DNA of 46,990 nucleotides. Source: Bacillota bacterium. GTDB taxonomy: Bacteria > Bacillota > Clostridia > Lachnospirales > Lachnospiraceae. The stretch is taken from the NCBI GenBank assembly GCA_023411225.1, contig JAEYPA010000185.1, positions 1 through 46,990 of the forward strand, written 5' to 3'. The translations under genes and the position numbers were made by a program. A model generated the notes under the pieces. The model did not search any database. It was not told the DNA's origin and saw only the letters and a program-made list of their open reading frames with translations. Of the stretch, positions 34,579 through 42,345 are shown piece by piece; positions within the stretch are counted from its first letter, which is position 1; each line of letters opens with the position of its first letter.

Positions 34579-34862
34579 AGTACAAAATGAGCATACTCCG
34601 TGTAGTTAGAATTTCATAGCTTTATAAGATGTATAATCATAATCCAGAAGTGATAACTTCATGGTGTAAATTGACTCTGATTTTTAAATAAATAGCGCAA
34701 GATGATTGCCATATTTTAGAACATCAAGTATAATAATTACGTGGCAACACATTGGCAACAGTAAATCAGTAAGTCAAAATAAAATATGTAAATAAGATAA
34801 AATAAGGCAGATTATCGCAAGGAACTTAAACAAATATGCTTAAGAACAATGATGAACTTGCC
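34579..34862 (+). other. Gene-free stretch with integrase arm-site-like repeats
   Basis: No gene is visible. At 34742-34749 and 34753-34760 the octamer TGGCAACA is repeated directly. Such repeats are often seen next to att sites of integrases with the arm-binding domain found at 31714. This may be the far end of the integrative-element remnant; that is inference. The remainder is AT-rich. Confidence 0.35.
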
Positions 34863-34996
34863 GAGTTTGAGTGATTTTTCTAGCTCGAAACCTAGCAGAA
34901 AATGCAAGGTTTCGGGCTATTTTTATATGTTGTGATACAGATATGATACGTTTTATCACTATTTATAGCCTATTAGGACATATCAATAATGATTTC
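34863..34996 (+). repeat. Copy 2 of the 135-bp repeat, the left end of the IS4-like element
   Basis: This copy matches 31248-31382 closely and ends in the first codons of the transposase. The internal hairpin CGAAACCT..AGGTTTCG followed by GGCTATTTTT is a terminator that would stop outside transcripts from entering the transposase gene, a common feature of IS ends. Confidence 0.78.
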
Positions 34997-36299
34997 GAAA
35001 GAAGTAAAAGCTACATTATGGAACTTAATTGATGAAATATCTCTCGATTTATCAGATTACGCGGTTAATCCGGATAAAGACTTTACCAGAAAGAAAAATT
35101 GGGATTTTCCAACCATGATAAAATTCATTATCTCTATGGAAAGTCAACCCTTAAAAAATGAACTTCACAAATATTTTGGTTATACCACAGACTGCCCAAC
35201 TAATGCTTCATTTAACCAAAGAAGGGCACAAATCAAAGCTGAAGCATTTAGGCATCTTTTTGAAATATTTACAGCGCAATATAATAATAAACCTAGTCTT
35301 TTCAATGGATACAGACTCATTGCGTGCGATGGTTCTGATATTAATATTGCTCATGATTCAAATGATGAAGAAACATACTTTCCTCATGGAGATGGTAAAG
35401 GTTATAATCAGCTACATTTGAATGCAATGTATGATTTACTAGATAGAATTTACACAGATATTATTCAACCAGCAAGAAAAGAAAATGAACATAAAGCTTT
35501 TTGTGATATGGTGGACAGATATACTGGAACTGAAAAATCTGTTTTTATTGTAGACCGTGGTTACGAATCCTACAATAACCTTGCACATGTAATGGAAAAA
35601 GGAGAATTCTTTCTATTTAGAAGTAAGAATATAAATAGTAGTGGCATTTTGTCTGGTTCAAAAGATAAATTACCTACTACAGAGTAATTTGATACTACTG
35701 TATCATTAATTCTAACAAGAAAATGGACGAATGAAGTTCTAAATCATCCAGAAATATACAGACTATTTCGTAATAAAGATAGTTTTGAATTCTTAGATTT
35801 AGATGAGCATGCTTATTACAACATGAATCTTAGGGTTCTTCGCTTTCCAATTTCAGAAACACAATATGAATGTGTCATAACAAATCTTCCAACGGAGGAC
35901 TTCTCGGCAGATGGAATCAAAAAACTATATGCAATGAGATGGGGAATTGAAACTTCTTTTAGAGAATTGAAATATGCTGTCGGATTAACAAGCTTTCATT
36001 CTAAGAAAAGAGAATATATTATTCAGGAAATATGGGCACGTCTAATTTTATATAATTTCTGTGAGATTATCACTGCTCATGTGACTATTAAAAAGTGCAC
36101 AAAGAAGCATACTTACCAAATAAACTATACATTTGCGATACATATATGCAGATATTTTATAAGTAAAATGGCGGAGAAGTCTCCGCCAGATGTTGACGAA
36201 TTAATTAGTAAAGAAATCCTACCTATTCGTCCTGGACGTCACGACCCTCGCAAAGTCGATCCCAAGAAAGCAGTAAGTTTTCTATACAGAGTAGCCTAA
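34989..36299 (+). pseudogene. IS4-family DDE transposase with an internal stop
   Basis: The reading frame of 437 codons is interrupted by TAA at 35685-35687 (LPTTE-stop-FDTTVSLILTRKW) and continues in the same frame to 36299. DDE motifs are present: first Asp in IACDGSDINI, second in VDRGYESYNN, and the Glu region MRWGIETSFRELKYAVGL, the Y(2)R(3)E(6)K-like signature of IS4 transposases. A single base change (for example from GAA or CAA) made the stop. As it stands the two halves separate the catalytic residues, so transposition is not expected unless supplied in trans. Confidence 0.88.
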
Positions 36300-36434
36300 C
36301 ATCAAATATACTATACACTTTATTTTGACAGATGGGAACACCTGTCTCTTTGTGATGTCCAAAACATTAAATATAATCGTTCTATCACAATAGTTTGTTA
36401 TTGCATTATGAGGGCTGAGATATGTGGAACATGT

Positions 36435-36500
36435 CTATCTAGTTATCTTAATGACATTGCCCTTGCCAGTATGCAGGGGCATGAGCCGTGTGGTCGCCAT
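36435..36500 (-). pseudogene. 21-codon stub of an ICE relaxase gene
   Basis: On the minus strand, GGGAGG precedes ATG at 36500, and the frame reads MATTRLMPLHTGKG, then NVIKITR and stop. MATTRLMPLHTGKG is the usual N-terminus of the relaxase/mobilization nuclease of Tn1549-type conjugative elements, where it continues with RTV.... The homology stops exactly where insertion-sequence DNA begins, so the gene was cut by the IS or an associated deletion. It lies 66 bases downstream of the CD1845-like gene, as in such elements. Confidence 0.7.
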
Positions 36501-36565
36501 TGGTAAAACCTCCCTTCCAAAAAGAATAGGAGCGTGAAGTTTCCCTCACGCGTCGAACTGTTGCC

Positions 36566-36850
36566 TTATCCATATATCCTGTCCTGAATGGCATACCGTA
36601 AATCCTGAATATAACCTAACAGCCACGCCGCCATCGGGAGGCCCATCGGACTGATAAGGAAGGCAATCACCAGAAGAATAATCCCGTTTTGCGGGGAGTA
36701 GGTGACAAGCACCGTCACACCCAAGATTGCCACGATGGTTCCGGCGAGGCCGAAAAGAAATGCGGAGCAGTAAAGCAGGCCAGTGCAAATCCAAATAAAC
36801 AGGGCCAGGGCCACCACGGGAGCGGCTAAAGTTTTAAGTATCAGCTTCAT
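36566..36850 (-). CDS. CD1845-family ICE membrane protein
   Basis: The 94-residue protein has two to three membrane helices (LAAPVVALALFIWICTGLLYC, GTIVAILGVTVLVTYS, IILLVIAFLISPMGLPMAAW) and ends LRYAIQDRIYG. This matches small membrane proteins of the CD1845 type found in clostridial conjugative transposons, next to mobilization genes. AAGGAGG lies just before the ATG at 36850. Its higher GC and codon choice differ from the chromosomal genes in the window. It is the remaining intact gene of a conjugative element, with the relaxase stub behind it. Confidence 0.72.
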   Translation of the reverse strand: MKLILKTLAAPVVALALFIWICTGLLYCSAFLFGLAGTIVAILGVTVLVTYSPQNGIILLVIAFLISPMGLPMAAWLLGYIQDLRYAIQDRIYG

Positions 36851-37017
36851 GTTGTTGCCTCCTTCTATCACGACGGTCCGCCGTCTCTTTTTCTATCTTT
36901 AGAATATCGTATCAGGCCGGAAAAGACAACGATGCTGCCAGCCGGGAACTTTTAAGTTGTACTGGAAAATATCATATCATTTCAATTATAGCTGATAGCT
37001 GAAAAAATACAGAACGC

Positions 37018-37046
37018 TTGACAGAATCTCCACGGATAGCTATAAT
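37018..37046 (+). promoter_or_regulatory. Perfect consensus promoter of the resistance operon
   Basis: TTGACA (37018-37023), 17-base spacer, TATAAT (37041-37046). All twelve hexamer positions and the spacing are consensus, so initiation should be strong and constitutive. Control must therefore come later, which fits the two terminators downstream. Confidence 0.9.
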
Positions 37047-37081
37047 ATGATTCATAATACGATACAGAAAGGGTGAGTACA

Positions 37082-37201
37082 ATGTTATTCATAAAGCGGT
37101 GCATTGGCTACGGCTTCGGACAATTTGATATTACAAAACATTGTACGGAGCCTGAAAATACGAAAACAATAGTTAACAGCTATTTTATTCCTGAGTATTA
37201 G
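37082..37201 (+). CDS. 39-residue leader peptide of the ABC-F/Vat operon
   Basis: ATG 37082, preceded by AAAGGGTGAG, opens a 39-codon frame (MLFIKRCIGYGFGQFDITKH ... SYFIPEY) ending in TAG. It begins about 30 bases after the predicted transcription start and ends 53 bases before the first terminator. Upstream ORFs in this position sense ribosome stalling by antibiotics and change the folding of the following RNA. There is no similarity I can name. The leader role is inferred from position. Confidence 0.65.
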   Translation: MLFIKRCIGYGFGQFDITKHCTEPENTKTIVNSYFIPEY

Positions 37202-37253
37202 TTCTGGGGTTTTGTTTGCGTATTTTCAAAATAAAAAGCGATTTGTTTTTGCG

Positions 37254-37284
37254 GCGGCGGACAGTGTTTTGTCTGCCGCTTTTT
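37254..37284 (+). terminator. Attenuator terminator 1 in the resistance-operon leader
   Basis: GCGGCGGACA pairs with TGTCTGCCGC (one G-U pair), followed by five T residues. It lies between the leader peptide and the ABC-F gene, so it must be bypassed for resistance gene expression. Confidence 0.85.
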
Positions 37285-37331
37285 GTTGATGGTGATAATT
37301 CATTATTGTTACCGACAGTAGGTATCTCTTT

Positions 37332-37378
37332 AAAAACAGAGGGCGTGCAGTCTATTTGTGCTGTCCCTCTGTTTTTTT
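37332..37378 (+). terminator. Attenuator terminator 2 in the resistance-operon leader
   Basis: AAAACAGAGGG pairs with CCCTCTGTTTT and is followed by further T residues. It is the second of two terminators in series, 50 bases before the ABC-F start codon. Confidence 0.88.
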
Positions 37379-37427
37379 GTGTTCAGAGGGGGCAAACGGC
37401 TTAGACTAATAAAGGAGCTAAAAAGCT

Positions 37428-39053
37428 ATGAGAGGAACCAAAATGAATCTCTCTTATGGATTGGAAGTAATCTATGAGGACGCAGATTTTAATATAGGCA
37501 ATCATGACAAAGTAGGTATTGTCGGGGTAAACGGCGCTGGGAAAACAACGCTGTTCCATGTGCTCATGCGTGAACAGGAACTGGACAGCGGGAGCATATC
37601 AACCGGAAACGCACGAATTGGTTATCTTCCGCAGGAAATTGTGATGGAAGACGAATCCTGCACAGTGCTCGATTACCTGCTGGGCGGACGGCCAATCGGC
37701 AAACTGGAGTCAGAGCTTAATCAGATTTATAAAAAGCTGGAAGATGCCGGCGATGAGGAACAGGCCCCATTGCTGAATCAGATGGAAAAGCTGCAATCCT
37801 GTTTGGAAACTTTTGATTATTATGAGGCGGAAAATATTCTTCTTCACATCATCGACCGTATGGGGATCGATATAGATTTATTGGATATGCCGCTTAACCA
37901 GTTATCCGGCGGGCAGAAATCAAAAATCGCCTTTGCCCGTGTCCTTTACTCAAAATCAGATATCCTGCTTTTGGATGAACCTACAAATCATTTGGACGCG
38001 GCCGCCAAAGAGTTTGTGACAGAATTCCTCAAAAATTACAAAGGAATGGTGCTGATTATAAGTCATGATGTCAGCTTTCTCAATCAGATTATTAGTAAAA
38101 TCCTGTTTATCAATAAGGTGACGCATAAAATATCCGTCTATGACGGTAATTATGACACTTACAAAAAGAAGTATGCGTTGGAACAGCGTTTGCGGGAGCG
38201 GGCGATTGTCCAGGAAGAAAAAGAAATCCGGGAGCTGGAGGAATTTGTCCAGAGAGCAAACCAGGCCAGCCGGACAAACCATGCGCTCAAACGTATGGGC
38301 CAGGAACGCGCTCTGCGCCTAGAGAAAAAGCGTAGCAACATGCAGACACGTGACCGGATCTATAAACGGGTGAAAATGGATATCCGCCCTATGCGTGAAG
38401 GCTCACTTCTTCCGCTTAAAGTGGAGAATCTGTCCTTTCATTATCCAAACCAGCTACCGCTTTACAATGATTTGTCCTTTCATGTAAATGGAAAAGAGCG
38501 TTTTTTAGTCGTTGGTGAAAACGGGGTTGGAAAGTCCACGCTGCTCAAACTGATTATGGGAATTCTTTCTCCTGATAGGGGAAATATCTGTTTTCACCCA
38601 AAAACAGATGTGGCTTATTATGCCCAAGAACTGGAACAGCTTGATTTGGAGAAAACGATACTGGAAAATGCCTGGACAGATGGATATACGGTAAAGCAGC
38701 TACGCTCTGTTTTAAGTAATTTTCTCTTTTACGCAGACGATATCCAAAAGAAAGCTCAGGTCCTATCTCCCGGCGAAAAAGCCCGCATTGCCTTGTGCAA
38801 GGTTCTACTGCAAAGGGCTAACTTTCTGGTTCTTGATGAACCGACAAACCATCTGGACCCCGACACTCAGAGCATCATCGGAAAGAATTTTCAACTTTTT
38901 GAAGGCACAATCATGGTTGTCAGCCATAACCCGTGGTTTGTAGAGCAGATCGGTATTAACCGGGTGCTGATATTGCCTTCCGGCAGAGTTGTGGACTATT
39001 CCCGCGAATTGCTGGAATACTATTATGGATTGAATTCAGAGGAGGATTTATAA
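37428..39053 (+). CDS. ABC-F ribosomal protection protein (antibiotic resistance type)
   Basis: The 541-residue protein has two ABC domains and no membrane segments. Domain 1: Walker A GVNGAGKTT near residue 33, LSGGQKSKIAFARVL near 158, LLLDEPTNHLD near 181. A long charged linker covers about 230-330 (RERAIVQEEKEIRELEEFVQ), which in this class reaches towards the peptidyl transferase centre. Domain 2: GENGVGKST near 363, LSPGEKARIALCKVL near 446, LVLDEPTNHLD near 467. It resembles Vga/Lsa/CplR-type proteins that free ribosomes from lincosamides, streptogramin A and pleuromutilins; the exact spectrum is not readable. It ends one base before the Vat-like gene. The leader and two terminators upstream imply drug-induced antitermination. 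The start at 37428 follows AAGGAG. Confidence 0.88.
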   Translation: MRGTKMNLSYGLEVIYEDADFNIGNHDKVGIVGVNGAGKTTLFHVLMREQELDSGSISTGNARIGYLPQEIVMEDESCTVLDYLLGGRPIGKLESELNQIYKKLEDAGDEEQAPLLNQMEKLQSCLETFDYYEAENILLHIIDRMGIDIDLLDMPLNQLSGGQKSKIAFARVLYSKSDILLLDEPTNHLDAAAKEFVTEFLKNYKGMVLIISHDVSFLNQIISKILFINKVTHKISVYDGNYDTYKKKYALEQRLRERAIVQEEKEIRELEEFVQRANQASRTNHALKRMGQERALRLEKKRSNMQTRDRIYKRVKMDIRPMREGSLLPLKVENLSFHYPNQLPLYNDLSFHVNGKERFLVVGENGVGKSTLLKLIMGILSPDRGNICFHPKTDVAYYAQELEQLDLEKTILENAWTDGYTVKQLRSVLSNFLFYADDIQKKAQVLSPGEKARIALCKVLLQRANFLVLDEPTNHLDPDTQSIIGKNFQLFEGTIMVVSHNPWFVEQIGINRVLILPSGRVVDYSRELLEYYYGLNSEEDL

Positions 39054-39054
39054 A

Positions 39055-39693
39055 ATGGCAGATTCAAAAAAATTATATCCCAGAACCGGAGACAAACAGA
39101 CGATTTACTTAAAAAACGCAATTACAGATCCTGGCATATACGTGGGTGATTTTACCATGTATAATGATTTTGTCAATGACCCGGTTGACTTCGAGAAAAA
39201 CAATGTTTTATATCATTACCCCATAAACCATGACCACTTAATCATAGGAAAATTCTGCTCGATTGCCTGTGGTGCGAAGTTTCTCTTTAACAGTGCAAAC
39301 CATACTCTGTCTTCTCTCTCCACCTACCCATTTCCGCTTTTCTTTGAAGAATGGGGACTTGAAAAAGGAGATGTGGCAACTTCTTGGGATAATAAAGGTG
39401 ATATCACAATTGGAAATGATGTATGGATTGGATATGAGGCTGTTATTATGGCGGGCGTTACGATTGGCGATGGGGCAATTATCGGAACCCGTGCAGTCGT
39501 GACAAAGGATATTCCACCGTATACGATTGCAGGCGGGATACCTGCCAAACCCATCAGAATGCGCTATTCGGAGAAAACGGCTGCCGCCCTTTTGGAATTA
39601 AAATGGTGGAACTGGCCAGAGGAACTGATTAAACAAAACATACACGCGATTCAGACTGGGGATTTAAAACGACTGAAGGAAATGAGTGAGTAA
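39055..39693 (+). CDS. Vat-like streptogramin A O-acetyltransferase
   Basis: The 212-residue enzyme has a left-handed beta-helix built from hexapeptide repeats (IIGKFCSIACGAKF, ITIGNDVWIGYEAVIMAGVT, IGDGAIIGTRAVVTKDIPPY, IAGGIPAKPIRMRY). The catalytic His is His83 in NSANHTLSSLSTYPF, matching the Vat pattern GANHR..STYPF. Vat enzymes acetylate the hydroxyl of streptogramin A with acetyl-CoA. Other xenobiotic acetyltransferases (CatB type) share this fold, but the ABC-F partner makes streptogramin A the best guess. GGAGG lies inside the end of the ABC-F gene and the two are one base apart, so translation is coupled. Confidence 0.85.
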   Translation: MADSKKLYPRTGDKQTIYLKNAITDPGIYVGDFTMYNDFVNDPVDFEKNNVLYHYPINHDHLIIGKFCSIACGAKFLFNSANHTLSSLSTYPFPLFFEEWGLEKGDVATSWDNKGDITIGNDVWIGYEAVIMAGVTIGDGAIIGTRAVVTKDIPPYTIAGGIPAKPIRMRYSEKTAAALLELKWWNWPEELIKQNIHAIQTGDLKRLKEMSE

Positions 39694-39757
39694 AAGTTGG
39701 CGAACAGTACCAGTTACTATGGTCTGGTAGCGGCTACAATAAAATATGCTAGGTACG

Positions 39758-39805
39758 CACAAACAGGAAAAGCGCCGGGGTAACCCCACGCTTTTCCTGT
39801 TTGTG
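39758..39805. terminator. Large perfect hairpin after the Vat-like gene
   Basis: CACAAACAGGAAAAGCG pairs exactly with its complement (17 bp), and the loop itself contains GGGG/CCCC. There is no T tract on either side, so it may act as an RNA 3' end stabiliser, a factor-dependent terminator or an element end. It lies 64 bases behind the stop codon. Confidence 0.55.
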
Positions 39806-39936
39806 TAACGGAGCGTTTTCTTATATCCTAAACTAAATATTTTCAAAATTGTTTGATAAACCGTAAGCGTTTACAAAATAAAAAAGAGTGATATTCTAGG
39901 ATAATGAGTGGGTAGGAGGTTGAAGGTCAGAGCATT

Positions 39937-40047
39937 ATGACTAAAACAGTAAAGGAACCGGTGAGGGTTACGTTTGCATTTGAACCAAAGAATTATGAAG
40001 TAATATACTTGCCATTAGAATATAAAGAATGTATACTTAATATATAG
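39937..40047 (+). CDS. Short open frame of 36 codons before the ICMT-GH3 operon
   Basis: ATG 39937 starts MTKTVKEPVRVTFAFEPKNY and ends ECILNI. An AGGAGG sits 17 bases upstream, which is too far for ideal spacing, and a weak GAAGGT is nearer. It may be a leader peptide or a remnant. The remaining gap between the Vat-like gene and the methyltransferase gene (39806-39936 and 40048-40120) shows no other feature. Confidence 0.25.
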   Translation: MTKTVKEPVRVTFAFEPKNYEVIYLPLEYKECILNI

Positions 40048-40120
40048 AAAGTCGATATACCACTAAATATGATGAATAGTGTCGAGTGGAGTGTTTTGGT
40101 AAAGGGTGGAAACTACAACC

Positions 40121-40693
40121 ATGGGAGAAGTCATTTGTGGAACAGTGGGATTTCTGCTGTACTTTGTGTATGATATAAATAGTATCACATGGAAGAATTC
40201 TATAATGCATAAATTCTTTGCAATGGGAAGTGTTTGCGTGGTGAGTTCTACTGCATGGGTGTTAGGAAAGAGCTTAAGTGAGAAAATCGTTCATCCGGCA
40301 GTCTGTGCCATTTTAGGAATAGGAAGTCTTGGATTCCTCGGATTGTTAGTTTATACGCTTTTTTTTGCATTGCCATTTGATGAGACTTATCTGGAGAAGA
40401 GTAAAGAACGTATAGCGTATACCGAGGGGGTTTATAGTTTATGTCGCCATCCGGGAGTTTTGTGGTTTGCCGGGGCTTATTTGTGTTTTTGGGGAATGTC
40501 AGGAGATTTGAGCAGAGGTATTTATTTCATTTTTATGATTTTCTGGAATTGTCTTTATATTATAGTTCAGGATTTTTGGATTTTTCCTGCAACATTTACG
40601 AATTATGAAGATTATAAGAAAAATACTCCATTTTTATTGCCAAATCGAAGAAGTATAAACGCGTATTTATCGTGGTATAGAGAACGGAAATAG
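40121..40693 (+). CDS. ICMT/PEMT-like membrane methyltransferase
   Basis: This 190-residue membrane protein has about five helices (VICGTVGFLLYFVYDI, AMGSVCVVSSTAWVLG, AVCAILGIGSLGFLGLLVYTLFF and others). The C-terminal part has the isoprenylcysteine/phospholipid methyltransferase signature: YSLCRHPGVLWFAGAYLCFWG (RHP motif near residue 108), then a helix and a TNYEDYKKNTPFLLP tail that in ICMT helps bind SAM. It probably methylates a lipid-linked or hydrophobic carboxylate. It is 20 bases before the GH3 gene and probably cotranscribed. ATG 40121 is preferred over GTG 40106 because GGTGG is upstream. The substrate is unknown. Confidence 0.7.
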   Translation: MGEVICGTVGFLLYFVYDINSITWKNSIMHKFFAMGSVCVVSSTAWVLGKSLSEKIVHPAVCAILGIGSLGFLGLLVYTLFFALPFDETYLEKSKERIAYTEGVYSLCRHPGVLWFAGAYLCFWGMSGDLSRGIYFIFMIFWNCLYIIVQDFWIFPATFTNYEDYKKNTPFLLPNRRSINAYLSWYRERK

Positions 40694-40713
40694 AGGTCAA
40701 AGGTGGATAAGGT

Positions 40714-42336
40714 ATGAATCTGAAGGAGAAATTGAAAAAACATCAATATAAAGAAATCTGGCAGCAATATTGTGGTTTTTTGGATTTGTCCATAGATGGA
40801 TATATGAAGATTCAGAAACGTCTGATGGAGGAACAGATTGGGTTGTGGAGTAATAGTGGACTCGGGCAGTCTATTTTAAAAGGAAAACATCCGAAAAATC
40901 TGGATGAATTTCGGGAAATGGTGCCCCTGACAGGATATGAGGATTATGCAGATATTCTTTTGTCAAAGCAGCCGGACATGCTCCCAGGCAACCCAATCAT
41001 CTGGATTAAGACAACCTGGGAGGGCGGAAAGCATCCGGTAAAAGTGGCACCTTATACAAGAAGTATGCTGGATACCTATCGCAATAATGTTGTGGCATGC
41101 CTCATTCTATCTACGAGCAAAGAAAAAGGAAAATTTAATGTGGAAGCTACAGATACGTTCCTCTATGGTCTGGCACCGCTGCCATATGCTACGGGACTTT
41201 TTCCACTTGCATTGGGAGAAGATATAGATATTGAGTTCCTTCCGGCAGTAAAAGATGCTGTAGATATGAGCTTCAGTGAGAGAAATAAAGCAGGGTTTAA
41301 GCTTGCAATGAAAAAAGATCTGGGCTTTTTCTTTGGACTTGGAAGTGTGGCTTATGCGGTGAGTCTGAGCCTTTCTACCATGACAAGTTCTGGCGGAGGG
41401 ATGCATCTTTCGAATTTGTTGAAATTTAAACCGCATATGATTGCAAGGATTATAAAGGCTAAGCGTCAATGTCGGCAGGAAAATCGCGGACTGATGCCAA
41501 AGGATCTATTCCAGCTAAAAGGGTTTATGGTAGCCGGAACCGATAATCAATGTTATAAGGATGATCTGGAACGGCTCTGGGGGATTAGACCGATGGAACT
41601 TTTTGCAGGAACAGAGCCTTCCATTATCGGAACAGAGACATGGACGAGGAAGGGAATGTACTTTTTCCCTGATACGGCTTTTTATGAATTTATTACGGAA
41701 GCAGATATGCTTAAGAATTATGAGGATCCTTCGTTTACTCCTCGTACTTATCTTATGGATGAGGTGCAACCGGGAGAAAAATATGAACTTGTGTTCACGA
41801 TTTTAAAGGGCGGGGCGTTTGCTCGCTATCGTTGCGGTGATATGTATCGCTGTGTTGGGCTCGAAAACAGAGACGATGAGACGAGGATTCCAAGGTTTGA
41901 GTATGTGGATCGTGTTCCATGGATTATAGATATTGCTGGATTTACAAGGATTTCGGAAAATGGAATCCGAAGTGTCATAAAATTGTCGGGTCTTCCAATT
42001 TGCAACTGGGTAGCTGCGAAGGAATACAATGATAAGAATCGCCCATATCTGCATATGTATGTAGAGCTTGAGGAAGGTGCACTGGCAAAACAGGCAATGA
42101 GTGCTGAAATTTTAAAGGAACAGCTCAGTACGTACTTTAAATATATTGATCAGGACTACCGAGATTTAAAAAAGATATTAGGTATGGATCCGTTGGTAGT
42201 GACGATGCTTCGCAGCGGTACGTTTCATAAATTTGAGGAGAAAACGGGAAAGAAGATGCATCAAATGAGTCCGTCCTATTATGAGTTAAAGGAATTACTG
42301 GAAGTACAAGACGAGGTAAATGCGTTTAGAGGATAA
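40714..42336 (+). CDS. GH3-family acyl-adenylating amido synthetase-like protein
   Basis: The 540-residue protein is of the GH3 superfamily (plant auxin/jasmonate-amido synthetase fold). Motifs: an ATP-loop equivalent WIKTTWEGGKHPVKVAP near residue 98 (replacing the plant SSGTSxG), LFAGTEPSIIGTETW near 297, and the conserved YRCGD near 372. It has the long N-terminal helical region typical of GH3 (KLKKHQYKEIWQQYCGFL, REMVPLTGYEDYADIL). GH3 enzymes activate a carboxylic acid as adenylate and join it to an amine. The bacterial substrate is not known. It is the middle gene between a membrane methyltransferase and a c-di-GMP phosphodiesterase, so its product may be a membrane-linked small molecule. 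The start follows AAGGTGG; spacing to the next gene is nine bases. Confidence 0.8.
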   Translation: MNLKEKLKKHQYKEIWQQYCGFLDLSIDGYMKIQKRLMEEQIGLWSNSGLGQSILKGKHPKNLDEFREMVPLTGYEDYADILLSKQPDMLPGNPIIWIKTTWEGGKHPVKVAPYTRSMLDTYRNNVVACLILSTSKEKGKFNVEATDTFLYGLAPLPYATGLFPLALGEDIDIEFLPAVKDAVDMSFSERNKAGFKLAMKKDLGFFFGLGSVAYAVSLSLSTMTSSGGGMHLSNLLKFKPHMIARIIKAKRQCRQENRGLMPKDLFQLKGFMVAGTDNQCYKDDLERLWGIRPMELFAGTEPSIIGTETWTRKGMYFFPDTAFYEFITEADMLKNYEDPSFTPRTYLMDEVQPGEKYELVFTILKGGAFARYRCGDMYRCVGLENRDDETRIPRFEYVDRVPWIIDIAGFTRISENGIRSVIKLSGLPICNWVAAKEYNDKNRPYLHMYVELEEGALAKQAMSAEILKEQLSTYFKYIDQDYRDLKKILGMDPLVVTMLRSGTFHKFEEKTGKKMHQMSPSYYELKELLEVQDEVNAFRG

Positions 42337-42345
42337 GAGGCAACT

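Larger units (their letters stand above)
34863..36458 (+). mobile_element. IS4-like insertion sequence, inactive
   Basis: The element is bounded on the left by the repeated end and on the right, approximately, by the point where relaxase coding sequence on the minus strand begins (about 36458). It carries one transposase frame broken by a stop. Exact ends and target duplication are not identified, so both coordinates are estimates. Confidence 0.6.
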
